NCBI GenBank assembly: GCA_000471925.1
Contig: CP006667.1
Span: 3,782,001-3,846,000, forward strand
From: Ralstonia pickettii DTP0602
GTDB taxonomy: Bacteria; Pseudomonadota; Gammaproteobacteria; Burkholderiales; Burkholderiaceae
DNA length: 64,000 bases
Reading direction: 5' to 3'
Each line of letters begins with the position of its first letter. Position 1 is the first letter of the stretch. Both the position numbers and the translations under genes were made by a program. This document shows, in pieces, positions 31,817-42,561 of this stretch. Below the pieces are notes generated by a model. That model searched no databases. It was not told the origin of the DNA and saw nothing but the letters and a program-made list of their open reading frames with translations.

Positions 31817-32946
31817 CGGTCACTCCTAATCATTCGATGCTTGTAATTTGGAAAGTCCAGCGTCACCGTGGTCCCGGCTCCGGACGCGGACGCGATCCGG
31901 ATGCCGCCGCCGAAGGATTGCATGACGCGGTTGCAGAAAATCATGCCCAGGCCGCTGCCGCCGGCGCTGGCGTGGGTGGTGACGGGATCGACCAGCAGGC
32001 GCTCCATCACCTCGGGCGGGATGCCGGGGCCGTTGTCGCAGATGCGGATTTCCTGGCTCGGCTGGGCCACCACCACGAAGCGCAGCGACGGCGCGGCCAC
32101 GTCGGCCAGTGCGCGCAGCGCGTTGCTCATCACCGACGACAACACCAGCGCCACGCAGTTGGGCAGCGTCTGCACCGGGAAATCGCCGTGCACCTCGACC
32201 TGCACCCACTGGCGCTGCTCGCCCGCGAACGGATAGGTATCGAGCAATGACGCTACCAGCGCACCCGCGCTGACTTCGGCCGCCGGCTCCGGCCGGGCCA
32301 CCGGGCTGCCGGCGCTGCTGCGCACGGACTGCAGGAACGACGACAGCACCGCCAGGCAATACTGCGCATTGTCGTGCATGGCGCTGGCCGCCTGGCCGAC
32401 CTCGCCCAGACGCTGCTCGCTGTACTCGCCCGCGACGCGGCTCTGGATGCCACGCGCAAAGTTGGCGATGGCCGCCAGCGGCGTGTTCAGCTCATGCGCC
32501 AGGAACGCCAGCGTCTCATCGATTGCCATCAGCCGGTGCTGGCGCAGCGCGCGTTCGCGGTGGCGCTCGCCGGCCTGGCGCAGCACCTCGCGCACGTCGG
32601 TGACGCTCAGCGGCTTTTCCAGGATGCGGAAGACTTCGCCGGAGTTGACGGTCTGCAGCAGCACATCCTTGTCGGCGTAGGCCGTCACCAGGATCCGCAC
32701 GATCTGCGGGTAGTCCTGCGCAACCTGGCGCAGCAGGTCGCCGCCGTCGCGCCCCGGCATGCGGAAATCCGTCACCAGGATCGCGATGCGCGCGCTCTCG
32801 GCGCCCAGCAACGCCACGCCCTCGTCGGCGCTCGCGGCGAGCAGGACTTCGTATTCGCCGCCGACCGCGCGCGCAAAGTACTTGCGCGCCATGTCCTCGT
32901 CATCGACGTAGAGAATGGTCGGCCGCGCTTGCTGGACTTCGCTCAT
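31813..32946 (-). CDS. phcR: Receiver-histidine kinase hybrid PhcR
   Basis: Two-component protein of 377 residues with an N-terminal REC (D15-D16, phospho-acceptor D60 in ILVTDFRMPG, Lys in ILEKPLS) fused to a histidine kinase: H151 in FLAHELNTPLAAIANFA and an ATP-binding domain with ICDNGPGIPPEV and SGLGMIF. It has no membrane segment, so it is cytosolic. In Ralstonia PhcR receives the signal from PhcS and relieves repression of PhcA at high cell density. It starts 6 bases before phcS ends in transcription order and overlaps phcQ by 4 bases. Confidence 0.87.
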   Translation of the reverse strand: MSEVQQARPTILYVDDEDMARKYFARAVGGEYEVLLAASADEGVALLGAESARIAILVTDFRMPGRDGGDLLRQVAQDYPQIVRILVTAYADKDVLLQTVNSGEVFRILEKPLSVTDVREVLRQAGERHRERALRQHRLMAIDETLAFLAHELNTPLAAIANFARGIQSRVAGEYSEQRLGEVGQAASAMHDNAQYCLAVLSSFLQSVRSSAGSPVARPEPAAEVSAGALVASLLDTYPFAGEQRQWVQVEVHGDFPVQTLPNCVALVLSSVMSNALRALADVAAPSLRFVVVAQPSQEIRICDNGPGIPPEVMERLLVDPVTTHASAGGSGLGMIFCNRVMQSFGGGIRIASASGAGTTVTLDFPNYKHRMIRSDR

Positions 32947-32952
32947 GGTCGC

Positions 32953-34284
32953 TTACTCCGCGCGTGGCAGGTCGAAGCTGAACGCCGCCCACTGGCCCAG
33001 CTCGCTCTCCGCAAAGAGCTGGCCGCCGTGGCGCTCGATCACCGCGTAGCTGATCGACAGTCCAAGCCCCAGCCCCTGCCCCACTTCGCGCGTGGTGAAG
33101 AACGGTTCGAACACGCGCGCCAGATGTTCCGCCGCGATGCCGGGGCCGTTGTCGCGCACTGTCACATGCAGCCGTCTCTCGGCCCAGCGCACCGTGGTAT
33201 GGATCGCGGGTTCCTGCGTGCCGGCCTTGCGCATGGCCAGCGCCGCGTTGGAGAACAGGTTGATCAGCACGCCGATGACGGCGGCTTCGTCGCCCATCAC
33301 CAGCGTGTCGTCGGGCAGTTCGCGCGTGACCTTGACCCCGCGCAGCTCGTGCGCGGTCAGCCGGATCGACGAATCCAGCGCCTTCTCGAACAGGAACGGC
33401 GTGCCTTCGACCTCGGCGCCCGGCTTGCGGTAGGCGAACGTCTTCAGGTCGGACACGATATGCTGGATGCGCTGCATGCCCTGCTTGGCATCGACCAGGC
33501 ATTCGGTCAGCGACTCGCTTTCCTTGGCCTGCGGCTCTTCCATCGCCACCTCGATCGCCATCAGGCAGAAGTTGACCGGGTTGTTGACCTCGTGCAGCAG
33601 CCCCGCCGCCAGCGTACCGATGGCGGCCATCTTCTCCTGCTGCAGCATCTGGCCCTTGATGTCGACCAGCTTGCGGTTGATTACCTCGAGCTCGGCGTTC
33701 TTCTCGGCAACCTCGGCCTTCAGCCGGAACAGCATGAAGCGCGCGCGCTCGTTGAAGAAGGTGTAGACCCCGCTGGCCGCCGCGGCGAACAGCAGGAACA
33801 GCGAATTGACGATAAAGGTGCCGACCGGCTCGATGCCGCCAGGGTGGAACAGGCACGCCAGCACGTACAGCAGGTACGAGAGCACGCCGAACACCAGGTT
33901 CTGCCACAGCCCGAATGGCAGCGCGATGCCGGAGGCGAAGATCGCCAGGTTGAGACCGACATAGTAAGGAGACTGCACCCCTTCGGTCTGCGAGATCATC
34001 CACGCGATCATGATCTGCGGCAGCATCAGCCAGGTCAGCGTCAGCCATGGCGCGAAGCGCCGGCCCGCGGCGCTGTACAGCATCACCACGACGCCCGCGA
34101 TCAGCAGCGACACCACCACCCGCGCCACGGCGAAGGCGAGCTGCTGCTGCGGATACTGGCCATAGTCGAGTCCGACCCCGAGCATGACCAGCACGATTGC
34201 GGTGTAGGCGCCGCCCCGGCTGAACGCCAGGCGAAAGTCGGCCAGCTCGGACTGGTAGCCGGCGTAGAGTTGGTTGGTGCTCAT
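32953..34284 (-). CDS. phcS: Membrane sensor histidine kinase PhcS
   Basis: Sensor for the fatty-acid methyl ester autoinducer, 443 residues. About six transmembrane helices span residues 25-180, then a short coiled linker (AEVAEKNAELEVINRKLVDI), the H-box with H231 (TLAAGLLHEVNNPVNFC), an N-box (INLFSNAALAM) and G-boxes (VRDNGPGIAAEHL, GQGLGLGLSISYAVI). ATG at 34284 is chosen over an in-frame extension to 34353 that would run into the intergenic spacer without a ribosome site. Ligand assignment comes from R. solanacearum PhcS, not from this sequence. Confidence 0.88.
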   Translation of the reverse strand: MSTNQLYAGYQSELADFRLAFSRGGAYTAIVLVMLGVGLDYGQYPQQQLAFAVARVVVSLLIAGVVVMLYSAAGRRFAPWLTLTWLMLPQIMIAWMISQTEGVQSPYYVGLNLAIFASGIALPFGLWQNLVFGVLSYLLYVLACLFHPGGIEPVGTFIVNSLFLLFAAAASGVYTFFNERARFMLFRLKAEVAEKNAELEVINRKLVDIKGQMLQQEKMAAIGTLAAGLLHEVNNPVNFCLMAIEVAMEEPQAKESESLTECLVDAKQGMQRIQHIVSDLKTFAYRKPGAEVEGTPFLFEKALDSSIRLTAHELRGVKVTRELPDDTLVMGDEAAVIGVLINLFSNAALAMRKAGTQEPAIHTTVRWAERRLHVTVRDNGPGIAAEHLARVFEPFFTTREVGQGLGLGLSISYAVIERHGGQLFAESELGQWAAFSFDLPRAE

Positions 34285-34306
34285 GGCGTGGTCCGCAGGG
34301 ACTGCC

Positions 34307-35698
34307 TCAGTCAATGGTGGCTTCCGCGAACACGTTGACGCCGGTGGCGTCAACGTAGATGCGGTGCGAATGCGAGTTCTCGGGCAGCAGCTGTGCCATG
34401 CCGGGGTCGTCGCGGTAGATCAGGTACCACTCCAGCAGGTGTTCCATGCCGAATTTCTCAGGATTGTTGGCGTGGACGTTGGTCACCAGGATTTGCCCGC
34501 CCGGGCGCGAACGCGAGGCGAAATACTGCAGCAGCCGCGCGCACACCTTGTCGGACAGGTAGTCGAACAGGCCCGCGCAGTAGACCGCGTCGAACTCCCG
34601 CGCACTGATATCGTCAGGCGAGATGCGCCGCTTGAGCAGTTCGTGCACCGACTGGTGCACCATCTCCACGGAAACCTTGCGCCCGGCGCTGCTGGCAGCG
34701 TGCTCGATCGAGCTGCGCGTGTATTCCAGCGTCTCTTCGCTGAAGTCGACCAGCTGGAATGACAGCAGCTCCGGATTAGGATACTCGCGCACGAAGCGCT
34801 GGATCTCGAAAGCCGGCCCGCAGCCCACGTTGAGCACGCGGAACGGCCGGCCCTCGGCGCGCGCGCGTTCGGCCTGGCGGGTCAGGAAATCGACCAGCAG
34901 GTCGATGCGGTTGCGGTGCGCGGTCGCCACCGCCGCCTTCAGGAAGGCGGTGTTGACGATCTGGAAGTAGGTGGTCGGCCCCTGTTGGGGGTCGCCCAGG
35001 ATCTGGTTCACCATCTCGTAGTCGCCGGCATAGCCGAGCGGCTTGGTGAAGGTGCGGTACACGAACGGCGCGCGCAGCAGCAGCGGGTGCAGTGCCGACT
35101 GGGCATAGGTGCGGTGCACCGGCGCGATCTCCGGGTCGACGCGCTCGGCCTCGCCCTCGAGCCAGTCGAGGTACGTCTTGGTCTTGACCATGATCGGCGT
35201 GGAGAGCTCGTAGAACACGTCTTCGCGCAGCTTGCCTTCCTTCTTGGGCAGCGATTCGGTCAGGTCCACCTGCTCGACCCAGCGCGACACTTCAGACAGG
35301 AAGGCGCGCATCTCGTTGACCACGATCTGGTAGTCGCGCCGGATATTGAAACGCGTGTCCCAGTCCTGCACGAAGAGCTCGGCTTCGCGCCCCACCGACT
35401 TGGGCTCGTTGTTCAGGTCGGACAGCTCGCGCCACTCGTCGATCAGCGTCAGCGACACCACCGCGGTCAGGCCGGTGTTCACCAGGCTCATCACCACGGC
35501 CTTGCCGAGATAGGCGTTCTTGGCGCCCATGCGGACGCTGAGCTCGCTCAGCACCTCGCTGACCTGCACGATCGAATACGGGTTGTAGATCTCCATCACC
35601 AGAGACTTTCTCTGGAGATTGATGATCGTGCCGCGCACCTGCTCGCCCTGCGAGTTGCGGAAACTAACTACCGGATCGATTTGCGTTTTGGAATACAC
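34307..35698 (-). CDS. phcB: Autoinducer synthase PhcB: PilZ-like domain plus SAM methyltransferase
   Basis: SAM-dependent methyltransferase that in Ralstonia methylates a 3-hydroxy fatty acid to make the quorum signal (3-hydroxypalmitate or myristate methyl ester). It has 463 residues. The C-terminal half is a class I methyltransferase fold with the SAM motif VLNVGCGPAFE at 288-298 and a motif reading FQLVDFSEETLEY. Residues about 8-90 look like a degenerate PilZ-type beta barrel (VRGTIINLQRKSLVMEIYNP). The start is a GTG at 35698 without a strong ribosome site; the first ATG (residue 35) would cut the barrel. It heads the operon phcB-phcS-phcR-phcQ. Confidence 0.87.
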   Translation of the reverse strand: MYSKTQIDPVVSFRNSQGEQVRGTIINLQRKSLVMEIYNPYSIVQVSEVLSELSVRMGAKNAYLGKAVVMSLVNTGLTAVVSLTLIDEWRELSDLNNEPKSVGREAELFVQDWDTRFNIRRDYQIVVNEMRAFLSEVSRWVEQVDLTESLPKKEGKLREDVFYELSTPIMVKTKTYLDWLEGEAERVDPEIAPVHRTYAQSALHPLLLRAPFVYRTFTKPLGYAGDYEMVNQILGDPQQGPTTYFQIVNTAFLKAAVATAHRNRIDLLVDFLTRQAERARAEGRPFRVLNVGCGPAFEIQRFVREYPNPELLSFQLVDFSEETLEYTRSSIEHAASSAGRKVSVEMVHQSVHELLKRRISPDDISAREFDAVYCAGLFDYLSDKVCARLLQYFASRSRPGGQILVTNVHANNPEKFGMEHLLEWYLIYRDDPGMAQLLPENSHSHRIYVDATGVNVFAEATID

Positions 35699-36095
35699 GG
35701 TATTGCCCAGGGAAATCCGAGAAACGCTGCGAAGGCCATACTGCCAGGGCGGAACGGCCGGGTACAGCAGGAGGGGGCGAAGGGGTCGCGGGGACGGCTA
35801 CCGGTATCGGGACGTGCAGCGAATACTCATAGGGAATGCGCTATAGCCTGTTGGCGGGCCGCGGCACCCCGCCTTGGGAGGGTGCGCCGGCAGCCCTTAT
35901 CGTCTTGGAATTGCCGCGGCCCATTGTACTGTGGCAATCGCGCCGCGTACACCAAGTGCCCCCTGAGCCCCTCGTACGCGGGGAGAATGGAACAATCGGT
36001 CGAACCAGCTGCTGAAAAGCAAAAAAGGCCGGCAAAATGCCGGCCTTCATGGTCACCGCGGCCCTGACGGACCGGGCGATAGCGCTCGCTTGTCC
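35699..36095. other. phcB upstream region
   Basis: About 400 bases between phcB and the yceI-like gene, both minus. No plausible gene. It contains the yceI terminator (36021-36047) and, at 35911-35939, an ATTGCC-N17-GGCAAT inverted repeat around a TACAAT-like -10 on the minus strand (GTACAATGGG) that may belong to the phcB promoter. Confidence 0.5.
36021..36047 (-). terminator. Intrinsic terminator of the yceI cluster
   Basis: Minus strand GGCCGGCA-TTT-TGCCGGCC followed by TTTTTT; 49 bases past the stop of the first YceI gene. Confidence 0.85.
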
Positions 36096-36686
36096 TTACT
36101 CTGCGCGCACGCCTTCCACCTGGATGGCGAGCTTCACTTCGGGCTTGAAGCCCATCTTCACGCCGTAGTCCAGGCCGAAGTCGGCGCGGTTGAAGGTACC
36201 GACGGCGTCGGCGCCGCAGGCTTCGCGCTTGAGCATCGGGTGCTGGATGCACTTGAACTCGCGGATCTCCAGCTTGACCGGCTTGGACACGCCGCGCAGC
36301 GTCAGCACGCCATCGACTTCGGTCGGCACGTCACCCTTGAACTTGGAGAACTTGCCCTTGTAGGTGGCCTCGGGGAAGGCTTCCACGTCGAACATGTCGG
36401 GGCCCTTGGCGTGCTGGTTCAGCTTGGCGTTGCCGAAATCGATCGAAGTCGCGTCGATCTTGACCTCGACCGAGCCGTTCTTGGCGGCACGGTCCAGCGT
36501 GACCACGCCGCTGGACTTGTCGAACTTGCCGCGCCAGGTCGACAGGCCGCCCAGGTGGTCGGCCTCGAAGCTCGGGTAGGTGTGGGTCGGATCGAGGTTG
36601 TACGTCACGGTATTGGCCGAAGCCACGCCGAAGGCGGCGGTTGCGGAAATGGCCGCGACGGCGGCAACGAGGGAACGCAGTTTCAT
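36096..36686 (-). CDS. YceI family periplasmic protein (copy 1)
   Basis: Secreted lipocalin-like protein of 196 residues of the YceI family, which bind polyisoprenoid-type lipids in the periplasm. A signal peptide is clear ([23 protein letters not shown], cleavage near residue 24). The mature part starts with [19 protein letters not shown], the conserved YceI opening, and ends in a beta-rich segment. The ATG at 36686 follows GGGAGA. It is the last of three genes in the order cytochrome b561, YceI, YceI, as in the E. coli yceJ-yceI pair but with the YceI gene doubled. Confidence 0.92.
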   Translation of the reverse strand: MKLRSLVAAVAAISATAAFGVASANTVTYNLDPTHTYPSFEADHLGGLSTWRGKFDKSSGVVTLDRAAKNGSVEVKIDATSIDFGNAKLNQHAKGPDMFDVEAFPEATYKGKFSKFKGDVPTEVDGVLTLRGVSKPVKLEIREFKCIQHPMLKREACGADAVGTFNRADFGLDYGVKMGFKPEVKLAIQVEGVRAE

Positions 36687-36723
36687 GGAATCTCCCGACA
36701 AAAGGTTGGGCGGAACGTCTGTT

Positions 36724-36768
36724 GGTACGTCGTTAAGTACGTCGTTGGGTACGGCTTGGGTACGCCGG
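36724..36768. repeat. Short tandem repeat between the two YceI genes
   Basis: Four imperfect copies of a 10-12 base unit (GGTACGTCGTTA, AGTACGTCGTTG, GGTACGGCTTG, GGTACGCCGG) in the 100-base spacer, followed by a GCCGGC-AAGT-GCCGGC hairpin. Confidence 0.7.
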
Positions 36769-36786
36769 CAAGTGCCGGCCTTGCTC

Positions 36787-37371
36787 TTACTTCTTCGCGG
36801 CCTGCACGATGCGGAACTTGATCTGCACGTCGTCGGCCACCACGGATGTGTCCTTCCACTCGCCGTCGCCGATATTGAACGCGGTGCGCTTGATCGGCAG
36901 CGCGCCTTCGAACACCTGGGCCGAGCCCTCCTGGCGATAGGTGGCAGGCACCACCACGTCCACGGTCTTGCCCTTGATGGTCAGCTTGCCGGCCACGTCG
37001 TACTTGCCCGGCGTGCCGTTCTTGATGGTGGTCGACTGGAACACGGCCTTCGGGTACTTCGCGGCATCGAACCAGTCCTTGCCCTTCACTTCCTTGGTGG
37101 TCTCCGCGTCGCCGATTTCGAAGCTTGCTACATCGATCTCGACCTTGGCCGACGAGGTCTCCAGCTTGGCCGGGTCGAAGTTGACCGCGGCGTCGAATTT
37201 CTTGAACTTGCCCTCCATCGGCACGCCGATCTGGCGTGCGACCGCAGTGACCGAACTCTTGGCAGCGTCGACCTGCGCCCAGGCCAGGTTGGCGGCGATG
37301 CCGGTGGCAGCCAGGACGGCGGCGATGACAAGCGAGCCGCGGCGGGCATTGCTGCGGGAAGTGCGTTCCAT
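36787..37371 (-). CDS. YceI family periplasmic protein (copy 2)
   Basis: Second YceI-type protein, 194 residues, with a signal peptide containing [20 protein letters not shown] and cleavage before QVDAAKSS. The mature chain has the YceI pattern [19 protein letters not shown] and [18 protein letters not shown]. It diverges clearly from copy 1, so the two are old paralogues rather than a recent duplication. Cytochrome b561 lies immediately upstream (67-base gap). Confidence 0.91.
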   Translation of the reverse strand: MERTSRSNARRGSLVIAAVLAATGIAANLAWAQVDAAKSSVTAVARQIGVPMEGKFKKFDAAVNFDPAKLETSSAKVEIDVASFEIGDAETTKEVKGKDWFDAAKYPKAVFQSTTIKNGTPGKYDVAGKLTIKGKTVDVVVPATYRQEGSAQVFEGALPIKRTAFNIGDGEWKDTSVVADDVQIKFRIVQAAKK

Positions 37372-37438
37372 CTCAAATGACTCCTGTCAGGGTCGGCGCA
37401 ACGCGCCGCGGTACGGAAAATAGTTCGGTTAGCGCAGA

Positions 37439-37993
37439 TCAGCGCAGGAACGGCAGCATCCGGCCCAGCGTGCCGTCGCGGTCGACGAACTGGTGCTTGA
37501 CCGCCGCCGCCGCATGGACGAAGACCACGGCCGCCATCAGGTAGTTCAGCCAGACATGGGCAAACTTGAGCACTTCCTTCAGTTCGTCGTTCTTCTCCAG
37601 CAGTACCGGCATCTTCCACAGGCCCAGGTAGACCACCGGCACGCCGGCGGCCAGGCTGTACAGGTAGCCGGTGATGGGCACCACCAGGATCAGCACGTAC
37701 AGCAGGTGATGCGCGCCGGTGGCGGCCTTGGCCTGCCAGGCCGGTGTGCCGGGCGCGACAGCCGGCGCCGGGTGCGTTGCACGCCACAGTACGCGCAGCA
37801 CGGCGATCGCAAAGATGGTCACGCCCAGCCACTTGTGCCACGAGTAGAGCTTGAGCTTGGTCGGCGTCAGCCCCGGAATGCCGGTCATGTACAGGCCGAG
37901 CCCGAACGCAGCAAAGATGGCCAGCGCGACCAGCCAGTGCAAGGCGATCGCAGTGGCACCGTAGCCGGTCGGGGCATTGGCGGTAGAACGCAT
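37439..37993 (-). CDS. Cytochrome b561 family protein (YceJ-like)
   Basis: Di-haem inner-membrane cytochrome of 184 residues with four helices. Candidate haem histidines are in ATAIALHWLVALAIF, YSWHKWLGVTIFAI, GAHHLLYVLILVVP and FAHVWLNYLMAAVVFVHAAAA. Together with the two YceI proteins downstream it mirrors the yceJ-yceI operon of E. coli; the YceI lipid-binding partners may bind the quinone-like substrate (inference). Confidence 0.92.
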   Translation of the reverse strand: MRSTANAPTGYGATAIALHWLVALAIFAAFGLGLYMTGIPGLTPTKLKLYSWHKWLGVTIFAIAVLRVLWRATHPAPAVAPGTPAWQAKAATGAHHLLYVLILVVPITGYLYSLAAGVPVVYLGLWKMPVLLEKNDELKEVLKFAHVWLNYLMAAVVFVHAAAAVKHQFVDRDGTLGRMLPFLR

Positions 37994-38221
37994 CGGATTC
38001 CTCTCGCCCGTGTCACGGGCCTTTCACAATTTTGGGGACGACACCGACGGGAGCCAGCCCGCCCGTGTGCTTAGGATTCTCGCATTATTGCGCTCGGATG
38101 TGCGCCGGTGCAGGACAGTCCTTCATTAAGTTATTCAAATGCTTTGAAGCGACATTCAGCCGCAAGCGGCACAAAGCCGCAGCGCGGCCGCGTGCGCTGC
38201 CCTGCACGGCGGCCCCGGAAG

Positions 38222-38253
38222 GCAAAGAGCCATCCTCGCGGATGGCTCTTTGC
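38222..38253 (-). terminator. Terminator after purB
   Basis: Perfect 14-bp stem GCAAAGAGCCATCC / GGATGGCTCTTTGC with a TCGC loop, 39 bases beyond the purB stop. No long T-run, but the CTTTGC arm gives a short U-rich end. Confidence 0.65.
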
Positions 38254-38291
38254 TTGCGGCTGCGGCCCCAGTGGGGGGCCGGGGGCTTGCG

Positions 38292-40020
<1,729 letters not shown>

Positions 40021-40635
40021 ATGAAGCTGTATGCGTCCCGAACCAGTCCCTACGCGCGCAAGGTGCGCGTGGTGATGGCGGAAAAGAAAATTGACTACCA
40101 GATGATCGAAGAGGACGTCTGGTCGCCCGAGACGAAGATCGGCCAATTCAACCCGCTCGGCAAGGTGCCGTGCCTGGTCATGGAAGACGGCGGCGCGATC
40201 TTCGATTCGCGCGTGATCGTCGAGTATGTCGATACGCTGACGCCGGTCAGCCGCATGATTCCGCAAGGCGGGCGCGAGCGGCTGGAAGTGCGCTGCTGGG
40301 AAGCGCTGGCCGACGGCCTGCTCGACGCCGCGCTGCTGGTGCGCCTGGAGGCAACCCAGCGCGAGGCGCACGAGCGCAGCGAGCGCTGGGTGCAGCGCCA
40401 GCGCGGCAAGATCGAGGCGGCGCTGGTGGCGATGGCCAACGGCCTGGCCGACAAGCCCTTCTGCACGGGCACGCATTATTCGCTGGCCGATGTGGCGGTG
40501 GGCTGCGCGCTGTCCTACCTGGACTTCCGCTTCCCCGAGATCGCCTGGCGCGAGCGTCATGCAAACCTGGCGGCGCTGGAAGAAAAGCTGTCCAAGCGGC
40601 AGTCCTTCATCGATACGGAACCGCCGCGCGGCTGA
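40021..40635 (+). CDS. Glutathione S-transferase family protein
   Basis: Thioredoxin-fold N-terminal domain (MKLYASRTSPYARKVRVVMA, with the catalytic S/T region) and all-helical C-terminal domain, 204 residues. PLGKVPCLVMEDGGAIFDSR is the glutathione-binding segment with the cis-proline VP and the ED/S pair. The strong GGGGAG ribosome site sets the start. Preceded by an unusual inverted repeat, suggesting regulated expression. Substrate unknown; SspA-type roles cannot be excluded. Confidence 0.92.
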   Translation: MKLYASRTSPYARKVRVVMAEKKIDYQMIEEDVWSPETKIGQFNPLGKVPCLVMEDGGAIFDSRVIVEYVDTLTPVSRMIPQGGRERLEVRCWEALADGLLDAALLVRLEATQREAHERSERWVQRQRGKIEAALVAMANGLADKPFCTGTHYSLADVAVGCALSYLDFRFPEIAWRERHANLAALEEKLSKRQSFIDTEPPRG

Positions 40636-40652
40636 GGCGCAACGGTTCACGA

Positions 40653-40694
40653 AAAAACACCCGCTACGTGCTCCCGGTACGTGCGGGTGTTTTT
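40653..40694. terminator. Bidirectional terminator between GST and mnmA
   Basis: 12-bp stem AAAAACACCCGC / GCGGGTGTTTTT with further ACGT pairing inside and T-runs at both outer edges, between convergent genes. Confidence 0.85.
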
Positions 40695-40711
40695 CTTTCT
40701 TCGGCCAGCGG

Positions 40712-41797
40712 TTACTGGATGATGCCGCCGCCCAGGCACACGTCGCCGTCGTACAGCACCGCGGACTGGCCGGGCGTCACCGCCCACTGCGCCTCGGCAA
40801 ATCCGAGCGTCAGCGCATCGCCCTCCACCGCCCGCACCGTGCAGGCCGCATCGCTCTGGCGGTAGCGCGTCTTGGCCGCCATCGCCGCACCTGCCGCCGG
40901 CGGCTCGCCTGCCACCCACGACAGGTCCGACGCATTCAGCACCGGCGTCAGCAGCCACGGATGGTCGTGGCCCTGCACCACGTAAAGCGTATTGTTCGCC
41001 ATATCCTTGCGCGCCACGTACCAGGCGTCGCCATTGCCGTCGCGGCTGCCGCCCAGCCCGATGCCCTTGCGCTGGCCCAGCGTGTAGAACGCCAGCCCGA
41101 TATGCTCGCCCACGACCTTGCCGTCCGGCGTCTCCATCGGGCCCGGCCTGGTCGGCAGGTAGCGGTTCAGGAAATCGCGGAACGGGCGCTCGCCGATAAA
41201 GCAGATACCGGTGGAGTCTTTCTTCTTCGCGTTGGGCAGGCCGATTTCGGCAGCGATCTCGCGCACGCGCGTCTTAGGGATCTCGCCCAGCGGGAACAGC
41301 GTGCGCGACAGCTGCGCCTGGTTCAGCCGGTGCAGGAAATAGCTTTGGTCCTTGGTGTGGTCCAGTGCCTTGAGCAGCTCAAACTTGCCCGCCGCATTCT
41401 GGCGCACGCGCGCATAGTGGCCGGTGGCGATGGTTTCCGCGCCGAGCGACATCGCATGGTCGAGGAAGGCCTTGAACTTGATCTCGGCATTGCACAGCAC
41501 GTCTGGATTGGGCGTGCGCCCGGCGGAGTACTCGCGCAAGAAATCGGCAAAGACGCGGTCCTTGTACTCGGCGGCGAAGTTGACCGCCTCCACGTCGACG
41601 CCGATCAGGTCGGCCACCGACACCACGTCGAGCCAGTCCTGGCGCGTGGAGCAGTACTCGCTGTCGTCATCGTCCTCCCAGTTCTTCATGAACAGGCCGA
41701 TGACCTCGTAGCCCTGCTGCTTGAGCAGCCACGCGGTGACCGACGAATCGACCCCGCCCGACATGCCGACGACAACGCGCTTTTCCTTCCCGCTCAC
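40712..41797 (-). CDS. mnmA: tRNA-specific 2-thiouridylase MnmA
   Basis: Thiolates U34 of Lys, Glu and Gln tRNAs. From the GTG at 41797 it has 361 residues. The PP-loop [10 protein letters not shown] is at 11-20; catalytic cysteines fall at C102 ([11 protein letters not shown]) and C199 ([10 protein letters not shown]), exactly the E. coli numbering, which supports this start. GTGA overlaps the stop of the upstream Nudix gene, so the pair is coupled, as for nudJ-mnmA in E. coli. Confidence 0.96.
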   Translation of the reverse strand: MSGKEKRVVVGMSGGVDSSVTAWLLKQQGYEVIGLFMKNWEDDDDSEYCSTRQDWLDVVSVADLIGVDVEAVNFAAEYKDRVFADFLREYSAGRTPNPDVLCNAEIKFKAFLDHAMSLGAETIATGHYARVRQNAAGKFELLKALDHTKDQSYFLHRLNQAQLSRTLFPLGEIPKTRVREIAAEIGLPNAKKKDSTGICFIGERPFRDFLNRYLPTRPGPMETPDGKVVGEHIGLAFYTLGQRKGIGLGGSRDGNGDAWYVARKDMANNTLYVVQGHDHPWLLTPVLNASDLSWVAGEPPAAGAAMAAKTRYRQSDAACTVRAVEGDALTLGFAEAQWAVTPGQSAVLYDGDVCLGGGIIQ

Positions 41798-42285
41798 GGC
41801 TGCGCTCCAACTTCCAGCACTGACGGATGCGTGTACAGCGCGTCCAGCGCATAGCGCTTTCCGGCCAGGTAGTCGTCGACGCAGGCCATCACCAGCGGCG
41901 AACGGTGGCGTTCCTGGCAGGCGCGCAGTTCCTCCGCGCTCATCCACACTGTGCGCACGATGCCGGTATCGAGTTGGCGGCCCGCGTCGAGCGAGCCCAG
42001 GTCGCCGGTAAAGGCAAAGCGCACATAGGTCACGTCCGAGCCGGTGCGCGACGACAGCGATCGGCCCATATAGCAGCCCAGCAGCGCGCGCGGCTCGAAG
42101 GTGTGCGCGGTTTCTTCCAGCGTTTCGCGGATGACGGCGCGGATCAGGCTTTCACCCGGGTCCAGGTGGCCGGCGGGCTGGTTCAGCCGCAGCCCGTCCG
42201 CGGTTTCCTCTTCCACCAGCAGGAAACGGCCGCCGCGCTCGATCACGGCGGCAACGGTCACGCTGGCATTCCAATCACTTGACAT
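41794..42285 (-). CDS. Nudix hydrolase, NudJ-like
   Basis: Pyrophosphohydrolase of about 163 residues. The Nudix box is visible as [20 protein letters not shown], followed by TA where the consensus has xGU. E. coli NudJ (phosphatase acting on thiamine pyrophosphate and nucleoside di/triphosphates) sits in the same position next to mnmA, so the same role is likely. ATG at 42285 is chosen; a TTG three codons upstream is possible. No clear ribosome site for either. Confidence 0.9.
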   Translation of the reverse strand: MSSDWNASVTVAAVIERGGRFLLVEEETADGLRLNQPAGHLDPGESLIRAVIRETLEETAHTFEPRALLGCYMGRSLSSRTGSDVTYVRFAFTGDLGSLDAGRQLDTGIVRTVWMSAEELRACQERHRSPLVMACVDDYLAGKRYALDALYTHPSVLEVGAQP

Positions 42286-42561
42286 GATGCTCAATTTTTA
42301 GGCAATCCCGCATTCTACCGGTTGCCGGCCTATCCTGCAGCGCCGCGAACCCCGCAACCTGCGCCACATCAGGCACCCTGCGGGCGCCGAAACGCCCGCT
42401 TGGCGCCACCCTCAAAACCCGACCGGCCGGTCACCATTGAACGTCAGAATCCTGTAAGCTGCGAAAAAATTGTGCGCTGCGGATGAGCCATTGCGACGCG
42501 CAATGGGCCAGACGTCGGCCCGCCCAACCAGATACGACGCCAGCTAAAGGAGAAATTGACG

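Noticed and set aside
31826..32359. Extra minus-strand frame inside phcR
   Set aside because: Out of frame with the kinase domain that is clearly conserved; it is a shadow.
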